From Rhizobacter sp. (GTDB lineage Bacteria; Pseudomonadota; Gammaproteobacteria; Burkholderiales; Burkholderiaceae_C), in NCBI GenBank assembly GCA_019635355.1, contig JAHBZQ010000001.1, positions 1,922,001 to 1,986,000 on the forward strand: a DNA stretch of 64,000 bases, given 5' to 3'. A program made the position numbers and the translations under genes. Below the pieces are notes generated by a model that saw only the letters and a program-made list of their open reading frames with translations, was not told the DNA's origin and searched no databases. Position 1 is the stretch's first letter, and each line of letters opens with the position of its first letter. Shown here piece after piece: positions 54,071 through 63,093 of this stretch.

Positions 54071-54793
54071 ATGACCACACCCAACAAGGCTGACACCGCC
54101 TACACCGCGCTCAAGCAGGCCATCATCGAACGCGCGCTCCAACCCGGCACCAAGCTGCCGGAAGACGCGCTCGGCACGCACTTCCAGGTGAGCCGCACGC
54201 TGATCCGCGAGGCGCTGGCGCGGCTGGCAGCCGAGGGGCTGGTCGACGCACAGCACAACCGCACGGCCACGGTGGCGCGGCCCAGCCTGGAAGAAGCGCG
54301 CAGCGTGTTCGAGGTGCGGCGCTGCCTCGAACAAGAGGTGGTGCGGCTCGTCATCGAGCGCTGGTCGCCCTTCGTGGCACAGGCGCTGGAAGAGCACGTG
54401 CGGCTCGAAGAGCAGGCCGCACGCGAGCAGCAGGCGCCGGCGTGTGCGCGCCTCGCGGGCGAGTTCCACGTGCGTCTGGCGCAGCTGGTGGGCAACCCGG
54501 TGCTGGAGCGCTACGTCGACGAGGTGGTGTCGCGCTGCTCGCTGATCCTCGCGGTGCATGGTCGGCCGCACTCGCCCGAGTGCGGCATCAGCGAACACCG
54601 CGCACTGATCGACGCCTTCCGCAAGGGCGACCAGCGCGCCGCGCGCCGGCTGATGGCCTCGCACCTGGGCGAGCTCGAAGCGCGTGTGCTCAACAGCACC
54701 CCCGCGACCGACGACGCCGACCTCGGCCAGATCCTCGGCCGCTACGCACCGGGCGCCAAGCCCGCCGTGCGCGCCTCGCGCCGCAAGGCCTGA
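54071..54793 (+). CDS. GntR-family regulator with FCD ligand domain
   Basis: 240 aa from the ATG at 54071 (MTTPNKADTAYTALKQAIIE); no clear ribosome binding site. Winged HTH (10-75): PGTKLPEDALGTHFQVSRTL, IREALARLAAEGLVDAQHNR. FCD domain (85-215) with the metal/ligand residues in EVRRCLEQEVVRLV, EFHVRLAQLVGNPVLERYVD and EHRALIDAFRKGDQRAARRLMASHL. Senses a small carboxylate or nucleobase-like effector in relatives. Four half-sites in the divergent promoter region suggest control of itself and of DUF1989, and perhaps of the downstream transport and amidohydrolase genes on its own strand. Confidence 0.92.
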   Translation: MTTPNKADTAYTALKQAIIERALQPGTKLPEDALGTHFQVSRTLIREALARLAAEGLVDAQHNRTATVARPSLEEARSVFEVRRCLEQEVVRLVIERWSPFVAQALEEHVRLEEQAAREQQAPACARLAGEFHVRLAQLVGNPVLERYVDEVVSRCSLILAVHGRPHSPECGISEHRALIDAFRKGDQRAARRLMASHLGELEARVLNSTPATDDADLGQILGRYAPGAKPAVRASRRKA

Positions 54794-54890
54794 CGACGGC
54801 CTCGCACCCACCGCCGCGAACGCGGCATGGCCTTTGCATTCATGTGGCTCGCGCAGCTTGCGCAGCCCGCATTTGGCGAAGGAGTTGTCC

Positions 54891-56000
54891 ATGTCCGAGT
54901 TCTCGACTTCGTGGAGCCGCCGCCGGTTCCTGTCCACCACCGCGGCCGGAGCTTCACTCGCCGCGACGGCGCCGCACGTCTTCGCGCAGAAGCCCGTCAC
55001 CGTCGGCCTGATCTACGTCGGCCCACGAGACGACTACGGCTGGAACCAGGCGCACGCCGTGGCCGCCAAGGCCTTGCGCGCCGTGCCCGGCGTGAAGGTG
55101 GTCGAGGAAGAAAACGTGCCCGAGACCGTGGCGGTGCGCAAGACGCTCGAGGCGATGGTGAAGTCCGACGGTGCCTCGCTCGTCTTCGGCACCTCGTTCG
55201 GCTACTTCGACCCCTTCATGATCGACATGGCCAAGCGCAACCCGAAGGTGGAGTTCCGCCACCCCACCTCGCTGTGGTCGGCTGACAAGCACCCGATGAA
55301 CCTCGGCGGCTACTTCTGCTTCCTCGACCAGGCGCACTACGTCAACGGCATCGCCGCCGGCCTCTCGACCAAGTCGAACAAGATCGGCTACGTGGCCGCC
55401 AAGCCCATCCCCATCGTGCTGCGCAACATCAACGCCTTCACGATGGGCGTGCGCAAGGTCAACCCCAACGCCACCGTGCAACTGGTGATGACCGGCGACT
55501 GGTCGATGCCCGTGCGCGAGGCCGAAGCCACCAACTCGCTGGTGGCGAGCGGCTGCGACGTGATCGCCTGCCATGTCGACAGCCCGAAGATCATCGTCGA
55601 GGCCGCCGAGAAGCTGGGCGCGAAGACGCTCGGCCACAACGCCTCGCAGGCCAACCTCGCGCCCAAGGGTTTCATCACCGGCGCCGAGAACAAGTGGGAG
55701 ACGGTCTACAAGGCCTTTGCCGCCTCCATCGCCAAGGGCGAGAAGCTGCCCAACACCTTCTTCGGCGGCTATGACAAGGACATGGTCGCCAGCACGCCCT
55801 TCGGTGCGGGTGCCACCGAGAAGGCCCGCAATGCGGCCACCGCCGCCATCGCCGACATGAAGACCGGCAAGCCGATCTTCGCCGGGCCGATCAAGAGCAA
55901 CACCGGCAAGCTCGTCATCGACAAGGCCTATGGCAACTACGACCCCTTCCTCGACCGCATGGACTTCCTGGTCGAGGGTGTGGTCGGCTCCCTGACCTGA
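54891..56000 (+). CDS. BMP-family ABC transporter substrate-binding protein
   Basis: 369 aa, ATG at 54891 with GAAGGAG 7 nt upstream. Twin-arginine signal SRRRFLSTTAAGASLAATAPHVFA. The mature part follows the Bmp/PnrA (nucleoside-binding) pattern: VGLIYVGPRDDYGWNQAHAV, LVFGTSFGYFDPFMIDMAKR, NKIGYVAAKPIPIVLRNINAF, GCDVIACHVDSPKIIVEAAE and the conserved GVVGSLT end. Such proteins bind purine nucleosides or related compounds for ABC import. No cognate BMP-type ATPase or permease is adjacent, so it is an orphan binder here. It precedes the amidohydrolase by 4 bp, pointing to a shared substrate. Confidence 0.9.
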   Translation: MSEFSTSWSRRRFLSTTAAGASLAATAPHVFAQKPVTVGLIYVGPRDDYGWNQAHAVAAKALRAVPGVKVVEEENVPETVAVRKTLEAMVKSDGASLVFGTSFGYFDPFMIDMAKRNPKVEFRHPTSLWSADKHPMNLGGYFCFLDQAHYVNGIAAGLSTKSNKIGYVAAKPIPIVLRNINAFTMGVRKVNPNATVQLVMTGDWSMPVREAEATNSLVASGCDVIACHVDSPKIIVEAAEKLGAKTLGHNASQANLAPKGFITGAENKWETVYKAFAASIAKGEKLPNTFFGGYDKDMVASTPFGAGATEKARNAATAAIADMKTGKPIFAGPIKSNTGKLVIDKAYGNYDPFLDRMDFLVEGVVGSLT

Positions 56001-56004
56001 CGCC

Positions 56005-57498
56005 ATGGCGACGACCGTCATCCGCGGCGGGCGCCTGCTCGATGCCGCCTCACGCAGCGCACCGCCCACCGACCTGCTGGTCACCGACGGCGTCATCACC
56101 AGCCTCGGTGCGCCCGGCATGGCCGCACCGGCCGATGCGCAAGTGTTCGACGCCACCGGCACGCTGATGCACGCCGGCCTCGTGAACGGCCACACCCACG
56201 GCAGCACCAACCTCAGCAAGGCCACGCACGACCGCTGGACGCTCGAGCTGCTGCTCAGCGGCTCGGGCGAGTGGGCCGCCAACCAGACGCGCAGCCACAA
56301 GTACCTCAACACCTACATCGGTGCGGTCGAGATGCTGCAGAAGGGCTGCACCACCGCCTACGACCTCACCTTCGGCTTCCCGCTCGCCACGGTCGACGAT
56401 CTCTACGCCATCGGCCAGGCGTATGTGGACGCCGGCATGCGTGCCGTGGTAGCGCCGATGCTGCAGGACGTGTCGTTCTACAAAGCGATCCCCGGCCTCT
56501 ACGACGCACTGCCGGCCTCACACAAGGCACAGGTCGATGCGAGCGGTGGCGACACCGGCTTCATCCTGAAGTCGATGGAAGAGGCGCTGAAGCACTGGCC
56601 GCACGACCCGGCGCAGGTGAAGCTCGGCATCGCGCCGACGATCCCGCTGCACTGCTCCGACGAGCTCACGCTCGGCTGCGTGAAGCTCGCCGCCGAATAC
56701 GGCGCGATGACGCAGTCGCACGTGGCCGAGTCGAAGGTGCAGGCGGTGGCCGCGATGAAACGCTGGGGCAAGTCGCTCACCGCGCATTTCGACGATCTCG
56801 GCATGCTGGGCCCGCGATTCACCGTGGCGCACGGTGTGTGGCTCGACGACGACGACATGCGCCGCCTGGCCGCCGCGGGTGCCTCGGTGTCGCACAACGC
56901 CGGCAGCAACATGCGCCTGGGCGCCGGCATCGCCGACTCGCGCCGCATGCTGGAACTCGGCGTGAACCTCGCACTTGGCACCGACGGCGCCATGTGCGCC
57001 GACAACCAGAACATGTACGAGGCGATGCGCTATGCCTCGATGGTGTCGAACGTGCGCACGCCCGACTACGAACAGTGGCTGAGCGCACCCGAGGTCTTCA
57101 CTGCGGCCACCCAGGGCGGCGCACGGGCCACGGGCTTCGACCAGACCGGCCGCCTCGCGGTGGGCTGCCTCGCCGACATCGTGTTCCTCGACCTGCAGTC
57201 GATCAACTGGATCCCGATGAACGACCCGGTGAACCAGGTCGTGCTGACCGAAGACGCCACCGGCGTGCGCGACGTGATGGTCGGCGGCAAGCTCGTGGTG
57301 CGCGGCGGCCGGCACGCCGACGCCGACATGGCGAAGCTGGCGCGCGACGCCCAGGTGGCACGAGACGAAGTGGCCACCGCCAACACCGAAGGCAAGCACC
57401 TCGCACAGGCCCTCGAGCGCGCGGTGGGCAGCTTCTGCATCGGCCTGTGCCGCGAGCCCTTCCACCTGCACCGTTACGGCGGCCCCTTGGGGCTGTGA
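56005..57498 (+). CDS. Amidohydrolase/deaminase of the TrzA/AtzB/SsnA type
   Basis: 497 aa, ATG at 56005. Amidohydrolase TIM-barrel metalloenzyme: NGHTHG (His63, His65), later SHVAESKVQAVAAMK, FTVAHGVWLDDDDMR, SHNAGSNMRLGAGI and NLALGTDGAMCADNQNMYEA with the metal Asp in GTDG. The C-terminal GCLADIVFLDLQSINWIPMN and VGGKLVVRGG complete the composite barrel. Relatives deaminate or dechlorinate s-triazines, guanine or methylthioadenosine. Located 4 bp after the BMP binder and before a polyamine-type ABC transporter, so a nucleobase- or ureide-like imported compound is the most likely substrate. The exact specificity cannot be read from sequence alone. Confidence 0.88.
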   Translation: MATTVIRGGRLLDAASRSAPPTDLLVTDGVITSLGAPGMAAPADAQVFDATGTLMHAGLVNGHTHGSTNLSKATHDRWTLELLLSGSGEWAANQTRSHKYLNTYIGAVEMLQKGCTTAYDLTFGFPLATVDDLYAIGQAYVDAGMRAVVAPMLQDVSFYKAIPGLYDALPASHKAQVDASGGDTGFILKSMEEALKHWPHDPAQVKLGIAPTIPLHCSDELTLGCVKLAAEYGAMTQSHVAESKVQAVAAMKRWGKSLTAHFDDLGMLGPRFTVAHGVWLDDDDMRRLAAAGASVSHNAGSNMRLGAGIADSRRMLELGVNLALGTDGAMCADNQNMYEAMRYASMVSNVRTPDYEQWLSAPEVFTAATQGGARATGFDQTGRLAVGCLADIVFLDLQSINWIPMNDPVNQVVLTEDATGVRDVMVGGKLVVRGGRHADADMAKLARDAQVARDEVATANTEGKHLAQALERAVGSFCIGLCREPFHLHRYGGPLGL

Positions 57499-57574
57499 CC
57501 AACCTCGTGCCTTGGCACGGTTGATGCGTTTTCAAACCCGCATGCCGTTGCATGCACCACTGCAAGGACTGCCC

Positions 57575-58738
57575 ATGTCGAAGCCCGCCGACCCGAAAGC
57601 CAAGAACACCATCGTGATGCCTCCCGCCACCGACTTCAGCCGCCGCTCGGTGCTGAAGGCCGGCCTCGCCGCCAGCACGCTCGGCACGGCCTCCCTCTGG
57701 AACAGCGCCGATGCCGCCGACCCGAAGGTGCTGAACTACCTCTCGTGGCCGGGCAACGCCGACCCGTCCATCGTGGGCGAGTTCGAGAAGCAGTACGGCG
57801 TGAAGATCCGCATCAAGGAATACGTGGGCGGTGACCAGATGATGGCGGTGGTGAACCAGTCGCCCCCCGGCACCTTCGACGTGGTGCTGGCCGACGCCGA
57901 GTACATGCACCTCCTGAAGGCGGCCGATTTCATCGAGCCGCTCGACCCGGCCGACTACCCGCTGAAGGACCTCTGGCCCGAGTTCCAGAAATTCCCGCTG
58001 CACTGGTTCGACGGCAAGCTCTACGGCGTGATGCTCGACTTCGGCTACCTGGGCCTGTCGTACAACACCAAGGCCTTCACGCCGAAGGAAGTGCAGTCGT
58101 ACTCGGTGATGTGGAGCGAGAAGGCCAAGGGCAAGGTCGGCTTCTTCGACTGGTACCTGCCGTCGATGGGCTGCATCAGCCTGTCGAACGGCAACCGCCC
58201 GCCCTTCGACCTCGACAAGGCCAAGTTCGAGGCCTTGAAGAAGAAGATGTTCTCGCTGAAGCCGCAGGCCTCGGGCTTCTACACCATCGCCGACATCTTC
58301 TCGTCGATGACCAACGGCCGGGCGCAGCTGATCCCCGGCATCGGCGAGTGGATCACGCTCGGCCTGCGCACGAGCGGCGTGCCGGTCGACACCATCATCC
58401 CGGAAGAAGGCGGCCTGCAGTACACCGAGTCGCTCTCCATCGTGAAGGGCACCAGCAAACGCGACCTCGCGCGCAAGTTCATCCAGTACTCGCTCACGCC
58501 AAGGGCGCAGGTGGCGATGGCCACCAAGGTCGACAACCGCAAGAGCATCCCGTCGATGCCGGCGTGGAAGCTGCTCAACGACACCAAGCCGCAAGAAGCC
58601 AAGCTGCTGCGCATGGAGCTCAAGGGCCCCAACGTGATGGACGAGTACAAGGCCAAGAAGATCCAGCTGCGCCAGCTGCCCAAGCAGCAGTCCATCGAAG
58701 ACTGGAACGACCTGTGGAGCCAGTTCAAGAGCCTGTGA
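57575..58738 (+). CDS. Spermidine/putrescine-type ABC substrate-binding protein
   Basis: 387 aa from the ATG at 57575 (MSKPADPKAKNTIVMPPATD). Tat signal RRSVLKAGLAASTLGTASLW follows a hydrophilic start. PotD/PotF-like mature chain: KVLNYLSWPGNADPSIVGEF, GVKIRIKEYVGGDQMMAVVN, VVLADAEYMHLLKAADFIEP, GVMLDFGYLGLSYNTKAF. First gene of a four-gene ABC operon (binder, two permeases, ATPase); gap to the permease 10 bp. In this setting the ligand may be a nitrogen heterocycle rather than a polyamine. Confidence 0.92.
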   Translation: MSKPADPKAKNTIVMPPATDFSRRSVLKAGLAASTLGTASLWNSADAADPKVLNYLSWPGNADPSIVGEFEKQYGVKIRIKEYVGGDQMMAVVNQSPPGTFDVVLADAEYMHLLKAADFIEPLDPADYPLKDLWPEFQKFPLHWFDGKLYGVMLDFGYLGLSYNTKAFTPKEVQSYSVMWSEKAKGKVGFFDWYLPSMGCISLSNGNRPPFDLDKAKFEALKKKMFSLKPQASGFYTIADIFSSMTNGRAQLIPGIGEWITLGLRTSGVPVDTIIPEEGGLQYTESLSIVKGTSKRDLARKFIQYSLTPRAQVAMATKVDNRKSIPSMPAWKLLNDTKPQEAKLLRMELKGPNVMDEYKAKKIQLRQLPKQQSIEDWNDLWSQFKSL

Positions 58739-58748
58739 TGGGATACGC

Positions 58749-59657
58749 ATGAGCGCCGTCATGTCCCAGCCCGTGGCCGAGCCGGTGCCGCACCGCGCCC
58801 GCACCGCTGGGTCGCAGCGCGTGCTGCCCGCGGTGCTGGGCCTGCCGGTCTTCCTGTGGCAGGCGGTCTTCTTCGCGGCGCCGCTCGTCTTCCTGATCGT
58901 CATCACCTTCTGGCAGGTGAAGTCGTTCCGGCTGGAGCCCGCGTTCGTGCTCGACAACTGGGAGCGAGTGCTGCTGTCGAGCCCGTTCCAGCGGGCGCTG
59001 GTGCACACGCTCACGCTCTCGGCGGTGACCACGGTGCTCGCGCTCGTGATCGCCTTCCCGGCGGCCTACACCATCGCCTTCCGCCTGCCGGCGCGGCTGC
59101 GCGACCTGGCAGTGGCTGCGCTCATCGTGCCCATCTTCTCGAGCTACATGCTGCGCATCTACGCGTGGCAGATCGTGCTCAGTCCCGAGGGGCTGATCAA
59201 CACGCTGATCGGCCACCTCGGCATCGACCCGCTGCCCATGCTCGGCGGCGCCTTCTCGCTGCAGATCGGGCTGCTGACGCTCACGCTGCCGATTGCGGTG
59301 CTGATCCTCGTCTTCGCGCTCTCGGGCATCGACCGCACGCTGATCGAAGCCGCCGAGAACCTGGGCTGCCGTCGCAGCCGCGTGATCGCGCACGTGCTGC
59401 TGCCCGCCATCCGCCCGGCCCTGCTGCTCGCGGCCACCACCACTTTCCTGCTCGCCTTCGGCGACTACATCAGCCCGCTCTTCATGACGGGCAGCAAGCC
59501 GCCCACGCTTTCCATCCTGGTGGTGGACACGGTGAAGTCGGGCTCGCAGTGGCCGCGTGCGTCGGTGGTCGGCGTGGCGATGCTGCTCGTGCTGGCCGTG
59601 GTGTTCGGCCTCGGGCGCTGGCTGGGCACACGAGGCACCGGAAAAGGCCATTCATGA
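58749..59657 (+). CDS. ABC transporter permease (PotB-like)
   Basis: 302 aa, ATG at 58749. Six predicted helices beginning with LGLPVFLWQAVFFAAPLVFLIV; binding-protein-dependent transport motif EAAENLGCRRSRVIAHVLLPAIRPALLLAATTTFLLAFGDYISP (EAA loop), where the EAA-G-P pattern contacts the ATPase. Inner-membrane half-channel of the transporter. Overlaps the next permease by ATGA. Confidence 0.93.
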   Translation: MSAVMSQPVAEPVPHRARTAGSQRVLPAVLGLPVFLWQAVFFAAPLVFLIVITFWQVKSFRLEPAFVLDNWERVLLSSPFQRALVHTLTLSAVTTVLALVIAFPAAYTIAFRLPARLRDLAVAALIVPIFSSYMLRIYAWQIVLSPEGLINTLIGHLGIDPLPMLGGAFSLQIGLLTLTLPIAVLILVFALSGIDRTLIEAAENLGCRRSRVIAHVLLPAIRPALLLAATTTFLLAFGDYISPLFMTGSKPPTLSILVVDTVKSGSQWPRASVVGVAMLLVLAVVFGLGRWLGTRGTGKGHS

Positions 59658-60457
59658 CTCTGACCGCTCTCTCACGCACGCTGCAGTACGCGTTCGTCGC
59701 CGCCCTCTTCAGCTTCATCGCGGCGCCGATGCTCGTCATCGTCGTCTTCTCGTTCGACGCCAACCGCTTCCCGGCCATTCCCTGGGGCGGCTTCAGCCTC
59801 GAATGGCACCGCGCGATCTTCGAAGACGAGATGGTGCGCGACGCCTTCGTCAACAGCCTGTGGGTGGGGCTCGGCACCGCGGTGCTCTCCACCGTGCTCG
59901 GCTTCGCGGCGGCCTATGTCGACCACCGCTACCGCTTCCGCGGCAAGACGGGCTTCGCGCTGCTGGTGGCCCTGCCACCGGCCGTGCCGGCCACCATCCT
60001 CGGCATGGCGATGCTCGCCTTCCTCTCGCGCATCGGTCTCTTCGGCCGCATCGAGACGATCACCGCCTGCCACGTGGCCATCGCCACCTCGTTCTCGATG
60101 GCCATCATCGGCCTGCGGCTCGGCGAGATGGGCAAAGACCTGGAGCAGGCAGCCTGGAACCTCGGCGCCTCGCCGGCCACGGCGCTGCTGCGCATCGTGG
60201 TGCCCTTCTGCAAGCCGGCGCTCATCGCATCGTTCTTCCTGTCGGCCGCGGTGTCGTTCGACGAATTCCTGATCGCCTGGTTCGTGGGCGGCGTGCACGA
60301 GACGCTGCCGGTGCGCATCTTGAACCTGCTGCAGGGCCAGGTGAACCCGAAGATCAACGCCATCGGCACGGTGGTGCTCGTCATCAGCCTCACGCTGGTG
60401 CTGGTGGCGCAGCGCTTCGTGGGCGTGAAGGTGGCAAAGAAAGTGGAGGCAGCATGA
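59654..60457 (+). CDS. ABC transporter permease (PotC-like)
   Basis: 267 aa, ATG at 59654 overlapping the previous stop. Helices from LQYAFVAALFSFIAAPMLVI onward; EAA-like loop DLEQAAWNLGASPATALLRI, VVPFCKPALIASFFLSAAVSFDEFLIAWFV. Pairs with the upstream permease to form the membrane channel. Overlaps the ATPase gene by ATGA, so the cassette is translationally coupled. Confidence 0.93.
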   Translation: MTLTALSRTLQYAFVAALFSFIAAPMLVIVVFSFDANRFPAIPWGGFSLEWHRAIFEDEMVRDAFVNSLWVGLGTAVLSTVLGFAAAYVDHRYRFRGKTGFALLVALPPAVPATILGMAMLAFLSRIGLFGRIETITACHVAIATSFSMAIIGLRLGEMGKDLEQAAWNLGASPATALLRIVVPFCKPALIASFFLSAAVSFDEFLIAWFVGGVHETLPVRILNLLQGQVNPKINAIGTVVLVISLTLVLVAQRFVGVKVAKKVEAA

Positions 60458-61539
60458 GCTCGGCTTTCGTCTCGCTAAAAGCCGTCGAGAAGAAGTTCCC
60501 CGGCCACCACGCCGTGCGTGGCATCGACCTCGACATCGCCGCCGGCGAGTTCATCGCCATCATGGGCCCGTCGGGCTGCGGCAAGTCGACCACCTTGCGC
60601 ATGATCGCGGGGCTCGACGAGCCCAGCTCGGGCGAGATCTTCATCGGCGGCAAGAGCATGCGCGGCATCCCTGCCTTCCAGCGCGACACGCCGATGGTGT
60701 GGCAGAGCCTCGCGCTCTTCCCCTTCCTCACCGTCGCAGAAAACGTGGCCTTCCCGCTGCGTATGAAGAAGATGGGGCCCGACGTGCGCCGCAAGCGCGC
60801 ACTCGACTGGCTGGATCGACTGGGCCTGGCCGGCATGGCCGACCGGCAGGTGTCGCAGCTCTCGGGTGGCCAGCGCCAGCGTGTGGCGATCGCACGCGCA
60901 CTCGTCACCGAGCCCTCCATCCTGCTGCTCGACGAGCCGCTGAGCGCGCTCGATGCCCACCTGCGCGTGCGCATGCAGACCGAGCTGGCGCGGCTGCACC
61001 GCGAGCTGCGCATCACCTTCGTCTACGTGACGCATGCCCAGTCGGAAGCCTTCGCGCTGGCCGACCGCATCGTGGTGATGGCCGATGGGCTCATCCAGCA
61101 GGCCGGCAAACCGCAGGACGTGTACCGCGCGCCGGCCAACGCCTTCGTCGCCAACTTCATCGGCACCAACAACCTGGTGACCGGGGAAGCCAAGGCGCAC
61201 GACGGCGAGTTCATCACCGTCGAAGGGCCGCTCGGCCGCTTCCCCGTCAAGGCGCCGCAAGGCTGGCCGATGGGCACGCCCGCGAGTTTCGTGATCGCGG
61301 CCGACCGCGTGGCGCTGCAGCCTGGTGATGCGCATGACGAAGCGGGCGTGGCCGGCACGGTGCTCGGCCTGGAGTTCGTCGGCTCCACGCAGACCGTCTT
61401 CGTCGAGATGGGCGACGGCAAGGAATTCCGCGTGCAGAAGCAGCAGCACGAGATCGAGTCGCTCAACCTCGCCCCCGGCCAGCGCGTGACGCTCAGCTGG
61501 GACCCGCGCCAGACCTGGCTGCTGCCACAGGCCGCTTGA
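60454..61539 (+). CDS. ABC transporter ATP-binding protein (PotA-like)
   Basis: 361 aa, ATG at 60454. Walker A GPSGCGKST (39-47), Q-loop in MVWQSLALFPF, signature LSGGQRQRVAIARAL, Walker B ILLLDEPLSALD and switch His in VYVTHAQSEA. The C-terminal TOBE domain (about 270-355: FVIAADRVALQPGD, VLGLEFVGSTQTVFVEMGDG) is as in PotA/MalK-type importers. Powers uptake by the preceding permeases. A 28-bp gap leads to the deaminase gene. Confidence 0.95.
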   Translation: MSSAFVSLKAVEKKFPGHHAVRGIDLDIAAGEFIAIMGPSGCGKSTTLRMIAGLDEPSSGEIFIGGKSMRGIPAFQRDTPMVWQSLALFPFLTVAENVAFPLRMKKMGPDVRRKRALDWLDRLGLAGMADRQVSQLSGGQRQRVAIARALVTEPSILLLDEPLSALDAHLRVRMQTELARLHRELRITFVYVTHAQSEAFALADRIVVMADGLIQQAGKPQDVYRAPANAFVANFIGTNNLVTGEAKAHDGEFITVEGPLGRFPVKAPQGWPMGTPASFVIAADRVALQPGDAHDEAGVAGTVLGLEFVGSTQTVFVEMGDGKEFRVQKQQHEIESLNLAPGQRVTLSWDPRQTWLLPQAA

Positions 61540-61567
61540 ACGCGGACCAACGCCGGAGCCTCACACG

Positions 61568-62065
61568 ATGTACACCCAAGCCTTCATGCAACGCGCCCTG
61601 GCGCTGTCGGCCCAGGCCCTCGACCAGCCGGGCACCGAGCCCTTCGGCGCGGTAATCGTGAAAGACGGCCGCATCGTCGGCGAAGGGTTCAACCACGCCC
61701 GCGCCAAGTGGGACCCGACCGCACACGGCGAGGTCGAGGCCATCCGCGACGCCTGCCAGCGCCTGGGCACCCTGCAGCTCGACGGCTGCGAGCTCTACAC
61801 CTCGTGCGAGCCCTGCGCGCTGTGCGTGTGCGCGATGGGCATCGTGGGCATCTCGGCGCTGTACTACGGCGCCTCGCTCGAACAGTCGCACGACGCGATC
61901 GACGCCCTGCCCGCCAGCGCACGCCCCCCGATCGACACCGAGGCCCTGCGCCGCGAAGCCGGTGCGCCGATCGCCGAGCGGCGCATGCCCTCGCGGCAAG
62001 CGCTCGACGGCGAAGCGGTCGCCATCCTGAAGCGCTGGGCCGCGTCTCGCACCCCCACGCCCTGA
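61568..62065 (+). CDS. Cytidine/deoxycytidylate-type (guanine deaminase-like) zinc deaminase
   Basis: 165 aa, ATG at 61568. The CDA-fold zinc site is complete: HGE (53-55) in PTAHGEVEAIR and SCEPCALC with Cys80 and Cys83. The spacing and the phrase GTEPFGAVIVKDGRIVGEGF match the GuaD/tRNA-adenosine-deaminase-like branch, such as bacterial guanine deaminase, rather than true cytidine deaminase. Follows the ABC operon and precedes the Bug binder (28-bp gap). With the amidohydrolase this gives two hydrolytic deaminase-type enzymes in one operon, consistent with degrading a nucleobase-like compound. Confidence 0.9.
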   Translation: MYTQAFMQRALALSAQALDQPGTEPFGAVIVKDGRIVGEGFNHARAKWDPTAHGEVEAIRDACQRLGTLQLDGCELYTSCEPCALCVCAMGIVGISALYYGASLEQSHDAIDALPASARPPIDTEALRREAGAPIAERRMPSRQALDGEAVAILKRWAASRTPTP

Positions 62066-62093
62066 CAACCCACCTTTCAACAGGAGCCTCTCC

Positions 62094-63074
62094 ATGAAGC
62101 GTCGCCTCGTTCTTGCCGCCGGTGCAGCGGCCCTGTCCTCGCCGGCCTGGGTCGGTGCGCAAAGCGCATGGCCGGCCCGCGGCCCCGTGCGCCTGATCGC
62201 GCAGTTCCCGCCAGGCGGCCTGGTCGACACGGTGGCGCGGCTGATGGCGCCCCACCTCTCGCAGGCCCTCGGGCAGACGGTGGTCGTCGAGAACCGGCCG
62301 GGAGCCGGCGGCCTCATCGGCACCGACTACGTGGCCAAGCAGCCGGCCGATGGCTACACCCTGCTCGTGAGCCACGCTTCGGTCCACATCTACGCCGCCG
62401 CCACGCGAAACGTGATGCCCTTCGACCCGGTGGCCGACTTCTCCCACCTCGCCATGCTGGTGGAGGCGCCGATGGTGCTGCTGGTGCGCGGCCAGTCGCC
62501 GGTGCAAAGCCTCGCGCAATACGTGACGATGGCCAAGACCAAGCCCGTGCGCTACGGCACCTCGGGCGTGGGCTCGGCCAACCATCTCTTCGGCGAGCTG
62601 CTCAAGATCGACGGGCAGGCGCCCGAGCACGACCACGTGCCCTACCAGGGCAGCGCCCCTGCGATGCAAGACCTGCTGAGCGGCCAGATCGACGGCCTCT
62701 TCGACCCCATCACCACCAACGTGGCGCAGCTCAAAGCCGGCTCGCTTCGCGCGCTCGCCGTCTCGACCCCGGCGCGCCTGCCGGCGCTGCCGAGCATTCC
62801 CACCTTCGCCGAACTCGGCTACCCGTCGATGACCGGCTCGCAATGGCTGGGCCTCTCGGCGCCGAAGAACCTGCCCGCGCCGATCGCGCAGCGCCTCAAG
62901 TCGCTCATGCCCGAGATCCTCGCCAAGCCCGACGTGATGGCCCGCCTGGAGGAGCTGCAGACACTGCCGCGCAAGACGCCGGTGCTCGGCGACGACTTCA
63001 CCACGCTGATCCGCTCGCAGATCGACACCTGGACCCGCGTGGCCCGGCGCGCCAAGGTCGAAGTGATCGCCTGA
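62094..63074 (+). CDS. Bug/TctC-family periplasmic substrate-binding protein
   Basis: 326 aa, ATG at 62094 with CAGGAG upstream. Signal peptide MKRRLVLAAGAAALSSPAWV ending near AQS. The Bug pattern follows: VRLIAQFPPGGLVDTVARLM, LGQTVVVENRPGAGGLIGTD, KPVRYGTSGVGSANHLFGEL, DGLFDPITTNVAQLKAGSLR and ALAVSTPARLPALPSIPTFAE. Burkholderiales encode many of these; most bind carboxylates or small amides. No tripartite TctAB permease is adjacent. Probably co-transcribed with the upstream catabolic genes. Confidence 0.93.
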   Translation: MKRRLVLAAGAAALSSPAWVGAQSAWPARGPVRLIAQFPPGGLVDTVARLMAPHLSQALGQTVVVENRPGAGGLIGTDYVAKQPADGYTLLVSHASVHIYAAATRNVMPFDPVADFSHLAMLVEAPMVLLVRGQSPVQSLAQYVTMAKTKPVRYGTSGVGSANHLFGELLKIDGQAPEHDHVPYQGSAPAMQDLLSGQIDGLFDPITTNVAQLKAGSLRALAVSTPARLPALPSIPTFAELGYPSMTGSQWLGLSAPKNLPAPIAQRLKSLMPEILAKPDVMARLEELQTLPRKTPVLGDDFTTLIRSQIDTWTRVARRAKVEVIA

Positions 63075-63093
63075 CGGGCGCGAGGCCGAGGCC

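Noticed and set aside
54954..59032. Minus-strand frames of 452, 317 and 609 aa across the BMP, amidohydrolase and PotD genes
   Set aside because: Shadows; the plus strand carries complete, motif-bearing genes with good spacing.
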